DNA of 21,716 nucleotides from a virus (IMGVR_UViG_3300030329_002797:1-21716); one strand, 5' to 3'; shown: positions 1 through 5,821, counted from the stretch's first letter. Numbers and translations are program-made. Notes: generated from the letters alone by a model not told the origin.

Positions 1-42
1 AAATGGCATCGAGTTTAATAGTCAATAAAAGAGAGGTGCATT

Positions 43-285
43 ATGACTATGGAGTATCTAGATGAACTGGCGACGTTGGTGTTTCCATCGGTGTCAGAGA
101 AAGACAAGGAAGAGCTATCAAGGAAATATCCAAATGCAGTCTGGACTCGTGGTGGGCCTGAAGAAAAGAAATGGGAGTGGATGGCATTCGTAATTTTCAC
201 CGATGGACCATGTGATCCATTCAACAACGGTGATCACAGCGACTGTAGTGAGGATGAGTGCTATGTAGAGGTGTATTCGTTATGA
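43..285 (+). CDS. Small acidic hypothetical protein (80 aa)
   Basis: I do not recognise this 80-residue protein. It is acidic, rich in Asp and Glu, with a Trp-containing middle (KKWEWMAFVIF) that looks like one beta strand, and an acidic C-terminus with two Cys (DCSEDEC). The start is supported by AGAGG about 8 bases before the ATG. It is the first complete gene of the rightward cluster and its stop overlaps the next ATG (ATGA), so the two are probably translationally coupled. The bases before it (1-42) hold only the tail of whatever lies upstream. It is probably an early accessory protein, but no function can be read from the sequence. Confidence 0.65.
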   Translation: MTMEYLDELATLVFPSVSEKDKEELSRKYPNAVWTRGGPEEKKWEWMAFVIFTDGPCDPFNNGDHSDCSEDECYVEVYSL

Positions 286-467
286 GTAGTGAACACTTTG
301 ACAGGTGGGTTGAATCCTACATTGAATATGTTACCGAGGTACTCGGCGAATACAAAGCTGATGAATACCTCAGTAATCTCAGAGATGAGGATCTCCGCAC
401 TATATACAACGAATCACACGGTACGACACCGGCAGAGATTAAGTCTCTTGAAGAAGCGTCTGTATGA
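282..467 (+). CDS. Small hypothetical protein (61 aa), coupled
   Basis: The reading frame is open from 258, but I place the start at the ATG at 282. That ATG overlaps the previous stop as ATGA and has GAGG about 8-9 bases upstream. The product, beginning MSSEHFDRWVESYIEYV, is predicted mostly helical and acidic. I see no known domain. It ends in an ATGA overlap with a further small gene, so three short genes form one coupled chain. The function is unknown; position suggests an early accessory protein. Confidence 0.6.
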   Translation: MSSEHFDRWVESYIEYVTEVLGEYKADEYLSNLRDEDLRTIYNESHGTTPAEIKSLEEASV

Positions 468-643
468 ATCTCGCAGAATACAAGATAAGAGAACAAATGT
501 TGGAAAAGGTCAAGACAAGACTTCAAGAGCGCATGAAAGGTGATGAATACGAGCCAGGAATACGCAAAGCAATAGTCTTGACCTACGAAATGCTTGCAGA
601 GAACACAACTAGATTTTACGCAACAGCACATAAGGATAGATAA
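464..643 (+). CDS. Small charged helical protein (59 aa)
   Basis: This 59-codon frame starts MNLAEYKIREQMLEKVKTRL and ends FYATAHKDR. Its ATG overlaps the preceding stop as ATGA, which is the main support for it. The sequence is strongly helical and charged (alternating Lys, Arg and Glu), as in many small phage early proteins. The stop is followed at once by AGGA, the ribosome site of the next gene. No family is recognised. Confidence 0.55.
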   Translation: MNLAEYKIREQMLEKVKTRLQERMKGDEYEPGIRKAIVLTYEMLAENTTRFYATAHKDR

Positions 644-653
644 GGAAAATATT

Positions 654-1196
654 ATGACTTTCAATTTAGAAAACTACGTCGAAGTTAAAGACCGAATACC
701 TTTGTTCAAAAAACAATTTGAGGATGCTCGGATTACCACTCAGGTAATTCATCAGGATGCAGACAGCATCACCATCATGGCATTTCTATGGCGTGACGGT
801 ATCGATCAGGCTGCCAACACTCCGCTTGCCACTGGCATAGCGAAAGAGAAGGACGGTGGGTATATCGATAAGTATGTCGAGAACTGTGAGACCTCAGCCA
901 TTGGCCGCGCCCTTGCTAACTACGACATCCTCGGGGATAGCTCTGAGCGCCCAAGCAGGGAAGAGATGAGGTCCGCTCAGTCCATGAAGCAGGTTAAGGA
1001 AAACAGACCTGCTCCATCAGCCCCTGAGCCATCAGCTCCTGCCCAGTCAGGTGAATCAATAACTGCCCCACAGATTAATTACCTGCAAAGGCTAGGCTAC
1101 CAAGAAGACCCCACGGGTCTGAGCAAGAGAGAGGCTTCCTCTTTGATATCTGAGCTGCAAGAAAAGCAGGATCAGTTAAGTACGGACCGGAGGTAA
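654..1196 (+). CDS. Phage single-strand DNA annealing-like protein
   Basis: The product is 180 aa from the ATG at 654, chosen because AGGA lies 7-8 bases before it; the frame is open from 594 without a better start. Residues 1-110 match, from memory, a common phage family marked by a plATG.A.E....yv...ENCETSAIGRALA pattern, here ENCETSAIGRALANYDI. Proteins with this pattern sit in phage recombination clusters and are related to or placed near ERF/RAD52-type single-strand annealing proteins. A Pro/Ala-rich linker (about 120-140) leads to a C-terminal helical module, ITAPQINYLQRLGYQ...LSKREASSLI, which recurs in the next gene. Together with the nearby ATPase and RusA resolvase this suggests a role in recombination or DNA repair. 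The annealing role is inferred. Confidence 0.65.
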   Translation: MTFNLENYVEVKDRIPLFKKQFEDARITTQVIHQDADSITIMAFLWRDGIDQAANTPLATGIAKEKDGGYIDKYVENCETSAIGRALANYDILGDSSERPSREEMRSAQSMKQVKENRPAPSAPEPSAPAQSGESITAPQINYLQRLGYQEDPTGLSKREASSLISELQEKQDQLSTDRR

Positions 1197-1202
1197 CAGC
1201 TA

Positions 1203-1231
1203 GGGTGGCGGATTCTTTCCGCTGCCCTTTT
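1203..1231 (+). terminator. Intrinsic terminator or attenuator hairpin
   Basis: A 10-bp stem (1203-1212 with 1218-1227, GGGTGGCGGA and TCCGCTGCCC, two G-U wobbles) encloses a 5-base loop and is followed by TTTT. It lies seven bases after the stop of the annealing-like gene and before the next SD. The short U-tract suggests partial rather than complete termination, which would lower expression of downstream genes relative to the annealing protein. Confidence 0.6.
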
Positions 1232-1254
1232 CATTCACAACTACGGAGATAACT

Positions 1255-1614
1255 ATGCCTTGCAATTCAAATGGATGCGACGAACACGATTTTAAGACTG
1301 CTAGTATCTGGTGTGCCTACCAATATCATGAATCGCGTGAAGACCGAAGGTTAAAGGTGATGAGTGAGATCGCTGAGTCTATGAATAAACCTATTGCATC
1401 AGCAGTCCAGACTCCTCAAGCAGATATTCCACAGAGACAGGCAATGCCACCGAGGACAGCAGTTAAAAAAGATCTGGCTACTCAGCGACAAATATATCGA
1501 CTCCAAAATAGACACCAATATAGAGGTGATGTCAGTCAACTCACCGTGTCAGAAGCCTCTGCTCTGATAGAGGATTACACACAAAAAGAAATGGAAGATT
1601 TCTACGATCAATAA
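1255..1614 (+). CDS. Accessory protein sharing a C-terminal module with its neighbour
   Basis: The product is 119 aa, with GGAG about 8 bases before the ATG. The N-terminus contains Cys and His residues (MPCNSNGCDEHDFKTASIWC, then YQYHESRED), which could bind a metal. A Pro/Gln linker leads to a C-terminal helical module, ATQRQIYRLQNRHQYRGDVS then LTVSEASALIEDY. That module aligns with the C-terminus of the annealing-like protein just upstream: Q-I-x-x-L-Q-R/N, then LT/SxxEASxLI. The shared tail suggests that both proteins dock on the same partner or DNA, or that the tail was duplicated. The exact function is unknown. Confidence 0.65.
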   Translation: MPCNSNGCDEHDFKTASIWCAYQYHESREDRRLKVMSEIAESMNKPIASAVQTPQADIPQRQAMPPRTAVKKDLATQRQIYRLQNRHQYRGDVSQLTVSEASALIEDYTQKEMEDFYDQ

Positions 1615-1638
1615 AGGGTATATAGAGGCACAACAACA

Positions 1639-1743
1639 ATGGAAGCTGACTTGATTAAACGACTGGTCTTTGTCCTCGGAATGATGAGGGGTAGAGCAAT
1701 TAGAATGAAGTTAACCGACGGCCCAGTTTCCAGGAAATGGTAG
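1639..1743 (+). CDS. Possible 34-aa basic peptide
   Basis: This short frame reads MEADLIKRLVFVLGMM... and ends PVSRKW. AGAGG lies about 10 bases upstream of the ATG. It fills most of the gap between the accessory gene and the ATPase gene. Without homologues it may be chance, so confidence is low. The rest of the gap (1744-1770) holds the ribosome site of the next gene. Confidence 0.3.
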   Translation: MEADLIKRLVFVLGMMRGRAIRMKLTDGPVSRKW

Positions 1744-1770
1744 TCGATATGATAATTGAGGACGAGATTA

Positions 1771-3114
1771 GTGGCAGACAATAAAACAATATTTGAACCG
1801 ATTGAACAGGCATTTGACTATACAGATCCTACAAACCTCAACGGTAATATCAAGTTAAAAACAATTGCCTTTGAGGGAAAGAAATATATAGTCTCAAGAC
1901 GCTATGTTGTTGGAGACCAGAGAAACTACTCCCTTGATTTCATCGCTCCATTTGACAACCTGAGATCAGAGAAAACAGGTATACATGGAGAGGTAGAACT
2001 CCACCTCAATAAGAGACTGCTAACAAGGGACAACTTTAATTTTGATAAAGATGTGCAGCGGGGACATCTTGCAGGGTCAGCCAACAAACGGACCATCTTT
2101 AAAAACATATCTGATTACTACGACAGGGAAAAACTGGAGATAGATCTTCAGAAATTTACCAAGGAAGCCTACGAAAAGAAAGTAAGGGAAAGTGTCGTCA
2201 TTGAACTGGTGGCAGGTGATCCTTTTCTTGAGACCAACCAGTTGGTTGATGGTCTTGTCATAAAAGGTGGCGGAACTATCTTTAATGCACTACCCAAACA
2301 GGCAAAGTCTTTTGTCTGTATGATCATTGCAGTATCGGTCGATGCAGGAGTATCCCAGATTTGGCAGGTGGAGCAGGGGAATGTCCTGTATATAAACTTA
2401 GAACGAAGCGCCTCATCAATGATCAAGAGACTTGCCGGTGTTAACACGGCTCTTGGCCTCGATCCGATGAGGCCACTAAGGTTCATGAACGTGAGGGGAA
2501 CTCCCCTTATCGACATCATGGATTCAATTAAATACCAGATCGAAAAGGAAGATATTCAACTTATCATCGTTGATTCAATATCGAGGGCAGGGATGGGAAG
2601 TCTCGTGGACGACAGACCTGCGGTAAAGATCACCGATGCACTCAATAACCTGGTCGAAGAGAGTGATAGGTCATGGGTCGGTATAGCTCATAGGGCGTGG
2701 AGCAACGAACACGTTTTTGGAAGCGTCCAGTTCCTTGCAGCTTGCGATCTAATGATCGATATCGAGGCATCACATAATGAAGAGAAGAATGAGCTTGGAG
2801 TAAAGGTGTCTGTCACAGGACAGAACGACCTTCCACCATCAAAGCCATCATTTATCGCACTCGGCTTTGATTCTATGGGTCTCAACTCTGCAAGGCGTGC
2901 AACGGAAGAGGAATTTCCTGATCTTATGGACGAAAGAGACAACATCAGAGACAGAATTTGGAACTACCTCAGAGTCAAGGGCAAGCAGACAACAACACAG
3001 ATCGCAAATGATCTGGGTGAGGTAAGGGATTCCGTTTACAAGACACTCAAGCGAATGGAAAAGAAAAACGAAGTCTCAAAGCAAGGCGAATACTGGGGAT
3101 TAAAAAACAGGTGA
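1771..3114 (+). CDS. RecA/AAA_25-type ATPase with C-terminal winged helix
   Basis: The product is 447 aa from GTG 1771, preferred over TTG 1756 because GAGG lies 9 bases upstream of the GTG. A roughly 160-residue N-terminal part of unknown fold precedes an ATPase core like the RepA/AAA_25 family of phage replicative or recombination ATPases. The P-loop is at about 173-180 (ALPKQAKS), followed by a strand, NVLYINLERS, and Walker B at about 264-269 (LIIVDS). A conserved strand WVGIAHRAW follows. The C-terminal 50 residues form a winged-helix domain (TTTQIANDLGEVRDSVYKTL). The P-loop lacks both usual glycines. The likely role is loading or remodelling at replication forks or recombination intermediates, next to the annealing protein and resolvase. 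The gene ends in a GTGA overlap with the next. Confidence 0.75.
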   Translation: MADNKTIFEPIEQAFDYTDPTNLNGNIKLKTIAFEGKKYIVSRRYVVGDQRNYSLDFIAPFDNLRSEKTGIHGEVELHLNKRLLTRDNFNFDKDVQRGHLAGSANKRTIFKNISDYYDREKLEIDLQKFTKEAYEKKVRESVVIELVAGDPFLETNQLVDGLVIKGGGTIFNALPKQAKSFVCMIIAVSVDAGVSQIWQVEQGNVLYINLERSASSMIKRLAGVNTALGLDPMRPLRFMNVRGTPLIDIMDSIKYQIEKEDIQLIIVDSISRAGMGSLVDDRPAVKITDALNNLVEESDRSWVGIAHRAWSNEHVFGSVQFLAACDLMIDIEASHNEEKNELGVKVSVTGQNDLPPSKPSFIALGFDSMGLNSARRATEEEFPDLMDERDNIRDRIWNYLRVKGKQTTTQIANDLGEVRDSVYKTLKRMEKKNEVSKQGEYWGLKNR

Positions 3115-3515
3115 AAGATGCACCCACCATATGCGACAAATGCCACAGTACATTTATCAAATCTGTCGATGAGGCAGAATTTCGATGCACCATCTGTGGC
3201 TGGCGTTTTTATACCCCGCTCGGAAGGATTGAGAAAAGGCCGTTTAGATTGCAGGTTCGCTACAAAGGGTCTGCCGTCAAAGGAAAGAGAACACCACTTA
3301 CAATCGGCATTGCCGACAACGATAACGAGCCGAACAGAGTCATGAAATACCAGGTCTATTGCCCCGAGTGTTTGCAGATGACAAAGCAGGGGCCAAGAAA
3401 AAAGAGGGATAACAACAATGGGTTTTATTACGAGATCGGGATGAAGTGCAAGAACCACCATATTACAACGCTCATGGAATCGAGTCATACAGGAGAATTA
3501 TTCGGATGGCGCTAA
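3111..3515 (+). CDS. Zinc-ribbon protein
   Basis: The product is 134 aa. The start is GTG overlapping the previous stop (GTGA), indicating translational coupling to the ATPase. Two Cys pairs near the N-terminus (CDKCHS, then CTICGW about 17 residues later) make a zinc ribbon. A second CPEC and a later CxNHH form a possible second metal site. The middle is basic (KGKRTPL, GPRKKRDNNN). Basic zinc-ribbon proteins in phage replication clusters usually bind nucleic acid. I cannot name the family. Its end overlaps the start of the resolvase gene by 10 bases. Confidence 0.65.
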   Translation: MKDAPTICDKCHSTFIKSVDEAEFRCTICGWRFYTPLGRIEKRPFRLQVRYKGSAVKGKRTPLTIGIADNDNEPNRVMKYQVYCPECLQMTKQGPRKKRDNNNGFYYEIGMKCKNHHITTLMESSHTGELFGWR

Positions 3516-3868
3516 GAATTGAATATCCATACATGCCACCAAAAGAACTGCGGGGAAATTCCAGTACACGATGGCAACAGAAGAGCGGGGTAAAGAATCA
3601 GTTTCAGGACGCAACTATATTTCGTTTAAGAGAACAGAATCCTGAGCCAATGGAGAAGGTGAACGTCAAATATATTGCCTACTGGTGCGGCCAGAAGATC
3701 GATCCTGACAATTTGATTATCGGAATGAAGTACGCCCTTGATTGTCTAACTATCGAAGGGATTATCAAGGATGACAATTCCGATTTTATTCAAAGCATTA
3801 CAGCCGAGTACCATAGGGTACCGCATAAAGATCAGATCAAATTAGTAATGGAAGTGACGGAGAATTAA
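3506..3868 (+). CDS. rusA: RusA-family Holliday-junction resolvase
   Basis: The product is 120 aa from ATG 3506, the same length as E. coli RusA. This start is chosen over an in-frame upstream GTG because AGGAG lies 10 bases before it. The hallmark acidic core is present: KIDPDNLIIGMKYALD at about 64-79, with Asp66 and Asp68 in the DxDN context, and IIKDDNSDF with the final Asp pair at 89-90. These correspond to the catalytic aspartates Asp70, Asp72 and Asp91 of E. coli RusA. The enzyme acts as a dimer cutting four-way junctions in phage recombination or before packaging. It follows the zinc-ribbon gene with a 10-base overlap and abuts the methyltransferase locus, whose SD lies inside its last codons. 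Confidence 0.88.
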   Translation: MALRIEYPYMPPKELRGNSSTRWQQKSGVKNQFQDATIFRLREQNPEPMEKVNVKYIAYWCGQKIDPDNLIIGMKYALDCLTIEGIIKDDNSDFIQSITAEYHRVPHKDQIKLVMEVTEN

Positions 3869-3873
3869 ATGTG
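3859..3873 (+). promoter_or_regulatory. One ribosome site serving two overlapping starts
   Basis: GGAG at 3859-3862 precedes ATGTG at 3869-3873. ATG 3869 (6-base spacing) opens the WPTP-repeat frame, and GTG 3871 (8-base spacing) opens the methyltransferase frame. Both spacings are within the normal range. The stop of the resolvase gene is immediately before the ATG. Confidence 0.6.
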
Positions 3874-5293
3874 GCTACACGTACCTACAACACTATTAGC
3901 ATCTGTTCCGGATACGGCGGAATCGAACTTGGACTCAGAGAAGTTATCCCTGTTAGAACAGTCTGCTATGTGGAAATCGAAGTCAGCGTCGCAGCAGTCC
4001 TGGCAGCGCGTATGGAAGAGGGATACCTCGATCAGGCGCCTATCTGGACTAACCTCAAAACATTCGACACTGAGCCGTGGCGTGGAAAAGTTGACATCCT
4101 CACTGGCGGCTTCCCTTGCCAGCCCTTCTCAGTCGCAGGGGCGCAGCTCGGAGAAGATGACCCAAGAAACCTCTGGCCAGATACAGCCAGACTTATACGG
4201 GGGCTTAGGCCACCAGTTGTCTTTCTCGAAAATGTTCCCGGAATCCTTGAGTATTACTTCAGTACAATCCGACCCGAACTACGAGAGATGGGTTACGAGG
4301 TTACGGAAGGACTATTCTCAGCGTCAGAGACAGGCGCACCCCACAAACGCCAGCGAATCTTCATTCTGGCCTACGGCTCGGGCATCTGATAATGAAGGGG
4401 GAATACCCTCTAATGTTGAACTATCAGAAGGTTCATTCAGCAGGACAAATGCTGATGGTGTCAGATGGGGTGTGAAGTTAAAAGATGCTACAGCCCATTG
4501 GCCTACCATGACTGCCGGTAATCCATCAAACGCAAACTCAAAGAGGAGATCTGATTCGATATACGGTGCAGTGGAGAAATGGCCGACACCTTTAGCTTCC
4601 GATGAAAATTATAGAGTCCCAAGTGAAAACTGGAACGGCACAGATCTCCCTTCAGTCGTGAGCAACTGGCCGACCCCCACTGCATCAGAAAAGTCAGGAA
4701 CGAACCCGAATACAGGCAAAGGTGAGGGACTTAACAAGACAGCCAAACATTGGCCAACACCCAAAGCAGGAAACCCCGGAAGCAGAAAGCCTGGAACAGG
4801 GGGCAAGGTATTAAACGAGGAGGCAAAGAAATGGCCTACCCCGAATGTTTCTGACAATAACGATCCTAACTTGAAAGATAACCATGACCTTGAAAAAGGA
4901 TATTTGAGAGGAGTAGCTACAACATGGCAGACACCACAGGCAAGAGATTACAAGGGGCCGAACACAGGGTTTCAGGAGATGCTACCCAACCAAGCTCTGA
5001 ACTGGGGAACACCGACATCGAGGGACTGGAAGGACGGGACATCGGCAGGGACAGTAGAGGAGAACGGCCTGCTAGGGAGACAAGCCCCGAATATGTACCA
5101 CTCTATCCTCCCGGACCCGGAGACAGAGACGGATGGGCATACCTGCTCTCCATCGTGCCGGAGGCTGAACCCACTTTTTGCAGAACACTTAATGGGACTA
5201 CCTCTGGGGTGGACCTGCGTCTCAGGGCCGTTGGAAACGGAGTCGTTCCAGCGGTGGCAGCTCGCGCTTTCCGCGTACTTAGCGAGAAATTAA
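3869..5293 (+). CDS. WPTP-repeat protein overprinting the methyltransferase (474 aa)
   Basis: This frame is open for 474 codons and overlaps both methyltransferase fragments in the +1 frame. The N-terminal 165 residues are Ser/Gln/Arg-rich and overlap the catalytic domain. From 4367 come about eight WPTPxASD-like repeats spaced 26-31 residues apart, the first gap being longer. The tail, RLNPLFAEHLMGLPLGWT, resembles motif IX of C5 methyltransferases. From memory, phage proteins with the same WPTP/LPTP repeats and an LNPxFxExLMGxPxGW tail are annotated beside or fused to C5 methyltransferases. In M.EcoHK31I a second polypeptide encoded in an alternative frame supplies motif IX. This product is therefore a candidate target-recognition subunit. 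Alternatively only the part after about 4370 is translated, by frameshift from the catalytic frame. The central 500 bases are open only in this frame on this strand, which argues that it is real. Confidence 0.6.
   Translation: MWLHVPTTLLASVPDTAESNLDSEKLSLLEQSAMWKSKSASQQSWQRVWKRDTSIRRLSGLTSKHSTLSRGVEKLTSSLAASLASPSQSQGRSSEKMTQETSGQIQPDLYGGLGHQLSFSKMFPESLSITSVQSDPNYERWVTRLRKDYSQRQRQAHPTNASESSFWPTARASDNEGGIPSNVELSEGSFSRTNADGVRWGVKLKDATAHWPTMTAGNPSNANSKRRSDSIYGAVEKWPTPLASDENYRVPSENWNGTDLPSVVSNWPTPTASEKSGTNPNTGKGEGLNKTAKHWPTPKAGNPGSRKPGTGGKVLNEEAKKWPTPNVSDNNDPNLKDNHDLEKGYLRGVATTWQTPQARDYKGPNTGFQEMLPNQALNWGTPTSRDWKDGTSAGTVEENGLLGRQAPNMYHSILPDPETETDGHTCSPSCRRLNPLFAEHLMGLPLGWTCVSGPLETESFQRWQLALSAYLARN
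3871..4389 (+). CDS. C5-cytosine DNA methyltransferase, catalytic part (motifs I-VIII)
   Basis: The product is 172 aa from GTG 3871. It contains the AdoMet-binding motif I (SICSGYGGIELGL, 10-22), motif IV with the catalytic Cys (GGFPCQPFSVAG, Cys83), motif VI (FLENVPG, Glu120-Asn121-Val122) and motif VIII (KRQRIFILAYG, about 159-168). It then stops at TGA 4387, followed by many further stops in this frame. The usual target-recognition region and motifs IX and X are missing from this polypeptide. C5 methyltransferases normally run over 300 aa. A motif X piece reopens in the same frame at 4924, and motif IX-like sequence is encoded in the overlapping frame. It may be one chain of a split enzyme, a frameshifted gene, or a decaying gene. 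Likely roles are self-protection from host restriction or orphan methylation. Confidence 0.78.
   Translation: MATRTYNTISICSGYGGIELGLREVIPVRTVCYVEIEVSVAAVLAARMEEGYLDQAPIWTNLKTFDTEPWRGKVDILTGGFPCQPFSVAGAQLGEDDPRNLWPDTARLIRGLRPPVVFLENVPGILEYYFSTIRPELREMGYEVTEGLFSASETGAPHKRQRIFILAYGSGI
4367..5040 (+). repeat. WPTP repeat array, period about 84 bases
   Basis: Degenerate TGGCCNACNCC-like units begin at 4367, 4499, 4580, 4667, 4751, 4832, 4925 and 5003. Spacings are 132, 81, 87, 84, 81, 93 and 78 bases, all multiples of three. Each unit reads W[PQG]T[PAM]xA[SGR][DEN] in one frame. In the catalytic methyltransferase frame the same bases read LAY, MADT, LADP, LANT, MAY, MADT or LGNT. That matches the FILAY segment that ends motif VIII and begins the first unit. 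Confidence 0.7.
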
Positions 5294-5322
5294 AAAAACA
5301 GGGGAACTTTCCGAAGCTATGA
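4924..5322 (+). CDS. C5-methyltransferase C-terminal fragment (motif X)
   Basis: The product is 132 aa in the same frame as the catalytic fragment but separated from it by about 500 bases with many stops. It begins MADTTGKRLQGAEHR, the kind of text that follows motif VIII in many phage C5 methyltransferases, and continues PPGPGDRDGWAYLL. It carries motif X at about 103-114 (AVGNGVVPAVAA). GAGGAG sits about 10 bases before the ATG, and its stop overlaps the next start as ATGA. Both support independent translation rather than a dead remnant. No motif IX is visible in this frame. It may complement the upstream catalytic polypeptide in trans. The alternative is a degenerate gene whose end is kept open by the overlapping frame. 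Confidence 0.55.
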   Translation: MADTTGKRLQGAEHRVSGDATQPSSELGNTDIEGLEGRDIGRDSRGERPARETSPEYVPLYPPGPGDRDGWAYLLSIVPEAEPTFCRTLNGTTSGVDLRLRAVGNGVVPAVAARAFRVLSEKLKKQGNFPKL

Positions 5323-5528
5323 CAGATAAATGCTTGCATCACTACATCCTGGAACCACCCAACGGAGCCAACTGTCTCGGGGTCTGTAAGAAATGCGGTG
5401 CGACAAAGATTCACTCAAATGAACTCGGCAAAAAAGTTGTCGCAAGAGAGACAAGACGGGGCTTCGTCCAAAAGGTCGTGGAATTTTCGTTGAATAATAA
5501 GGGAACACTAAAAGAAAAGAATGATTAG
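5319..5528 (+). CDS. Small zinc-finger-like phage protein (69 aa)
   Basis: The product begins MTDKCLHHYILEPPNGANCL and has VCKKCGATK. The HHxxxEPPNG...GVCKxCGA pattern is, from memory, shared by many short phage proteins of unknown function. The Cys and His residues are arranged as a likely single zinc site. It starts in an ATGA overlap with the motif X fragment and overlaps the next gene by 8 bases, so it belongs to the same message. A DNA-binding or protein-contact role is inferred only. Confidence 0.7.
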   Translation: MTDKCLHHYILEPPNGANCLGVCKKCGATKIHSNELGKKVVARETRRGFVQKVVEFSLNNKGTLKEKND

Positions 5529-5736
5529 AACAAGCCCAAAATATCGTCCTCAAATAGAACTGCTATTGGCAAGGCATTATCAAGGATGGAAAACATCAAA
5601 AATCCTAAATGAATTGGTAGAGAAATTCGATAGGCCAATTGGACTCAGGCAAATACAGAGAATACGGAAGGATTGGGGTCGATACGAAACAATAGATACC
5701 CACCCATTAGCCAAACAGTTCAATTGGACAAAATAA
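5521..5736 (+). CDS. Small helix-turn-helix-like protein (71 aa)
   Basis: The product is basic. Residues about 20-50 (GWKTSKILNELVEKF...RQIQRIRKDWG) read as a helix-turn-helix pair like the ones in resolvase or transposase N-termini. It is the last gene of the rightward cluster and overlaps the previous one by 8 bases. It may be a small regulator, but no named family is recognised. No typical rightward terminator follows directly. Confidence 0.6.
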   Translation: MIRTSPKYRPQIELLLARHYQGWKTSKILNELVEKFDRPIGLRQIQRIRKDWGRYETIDTHPLAKQFNWTK

Positions 5737-5741
5737 ATCGT

Positions 5742-5781
5742 CAGTTAAAAAAACCGAGACGACCTAGGACATAGGTCACTC
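5742..5781 (-). terminator. Terminator-like hairpin for the leftward late operon
   Basis: On the minus strand a perfect 6-bp stem (GACCTA and TAGGTC, 5-base loop, 5761-5777) can extend through GAG/CTC pairs and is followed by GG and seven T (5745-5751). It lies past the last leftward gene and suits late-operon termination. The T-run is a few bases from the core stem, so strength is uncertain. In the rightward direction there is no U-tract next to it. Confidence 0.55.
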
Positions 5782-5821
5782 TATTTAAAACGCTCTATGA
5801 GCCTCTGAGAGGGGTGCTAGT

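Noticed and set aside
289-543. 84-aa rightward frame
   Set aside because: It overlaps two ATGA-coupled genes in another frame and has no ribosome site. Its basic low-complexity text looks like a shadow.
317-664. 115-aa leftward frame with Cys-rich hydrophobic text
   Set aside because: It lies antisense to three coupled rightward genes that have ribosome sites, and has no SD or neighbours on its strand.
1756-1770. Upstream TTG start for the ATPase gene
   Set aside because: GTG 1771 has GAGG at proper spacing; the TTG lies before that site and has no SD of its own.
3118-3345. 75-aa rightward frame
   Set aside because: It is a shadow of the zinc-ribbon gene, which has conserved Cys pairs and GTGA coupling.
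3036-3488. 150-aa leftward frame
   Set aside because: It is antisense to the winged-helix end of the ATPase and to the zinc-ribbon gene, both well supported.
4324-4857. Three leftward frames in the WPTP region
   Set aside because: They are antisense reflections of the repeat array (the VGQ text is the reverse of the TGGCC units) and lack start signals.
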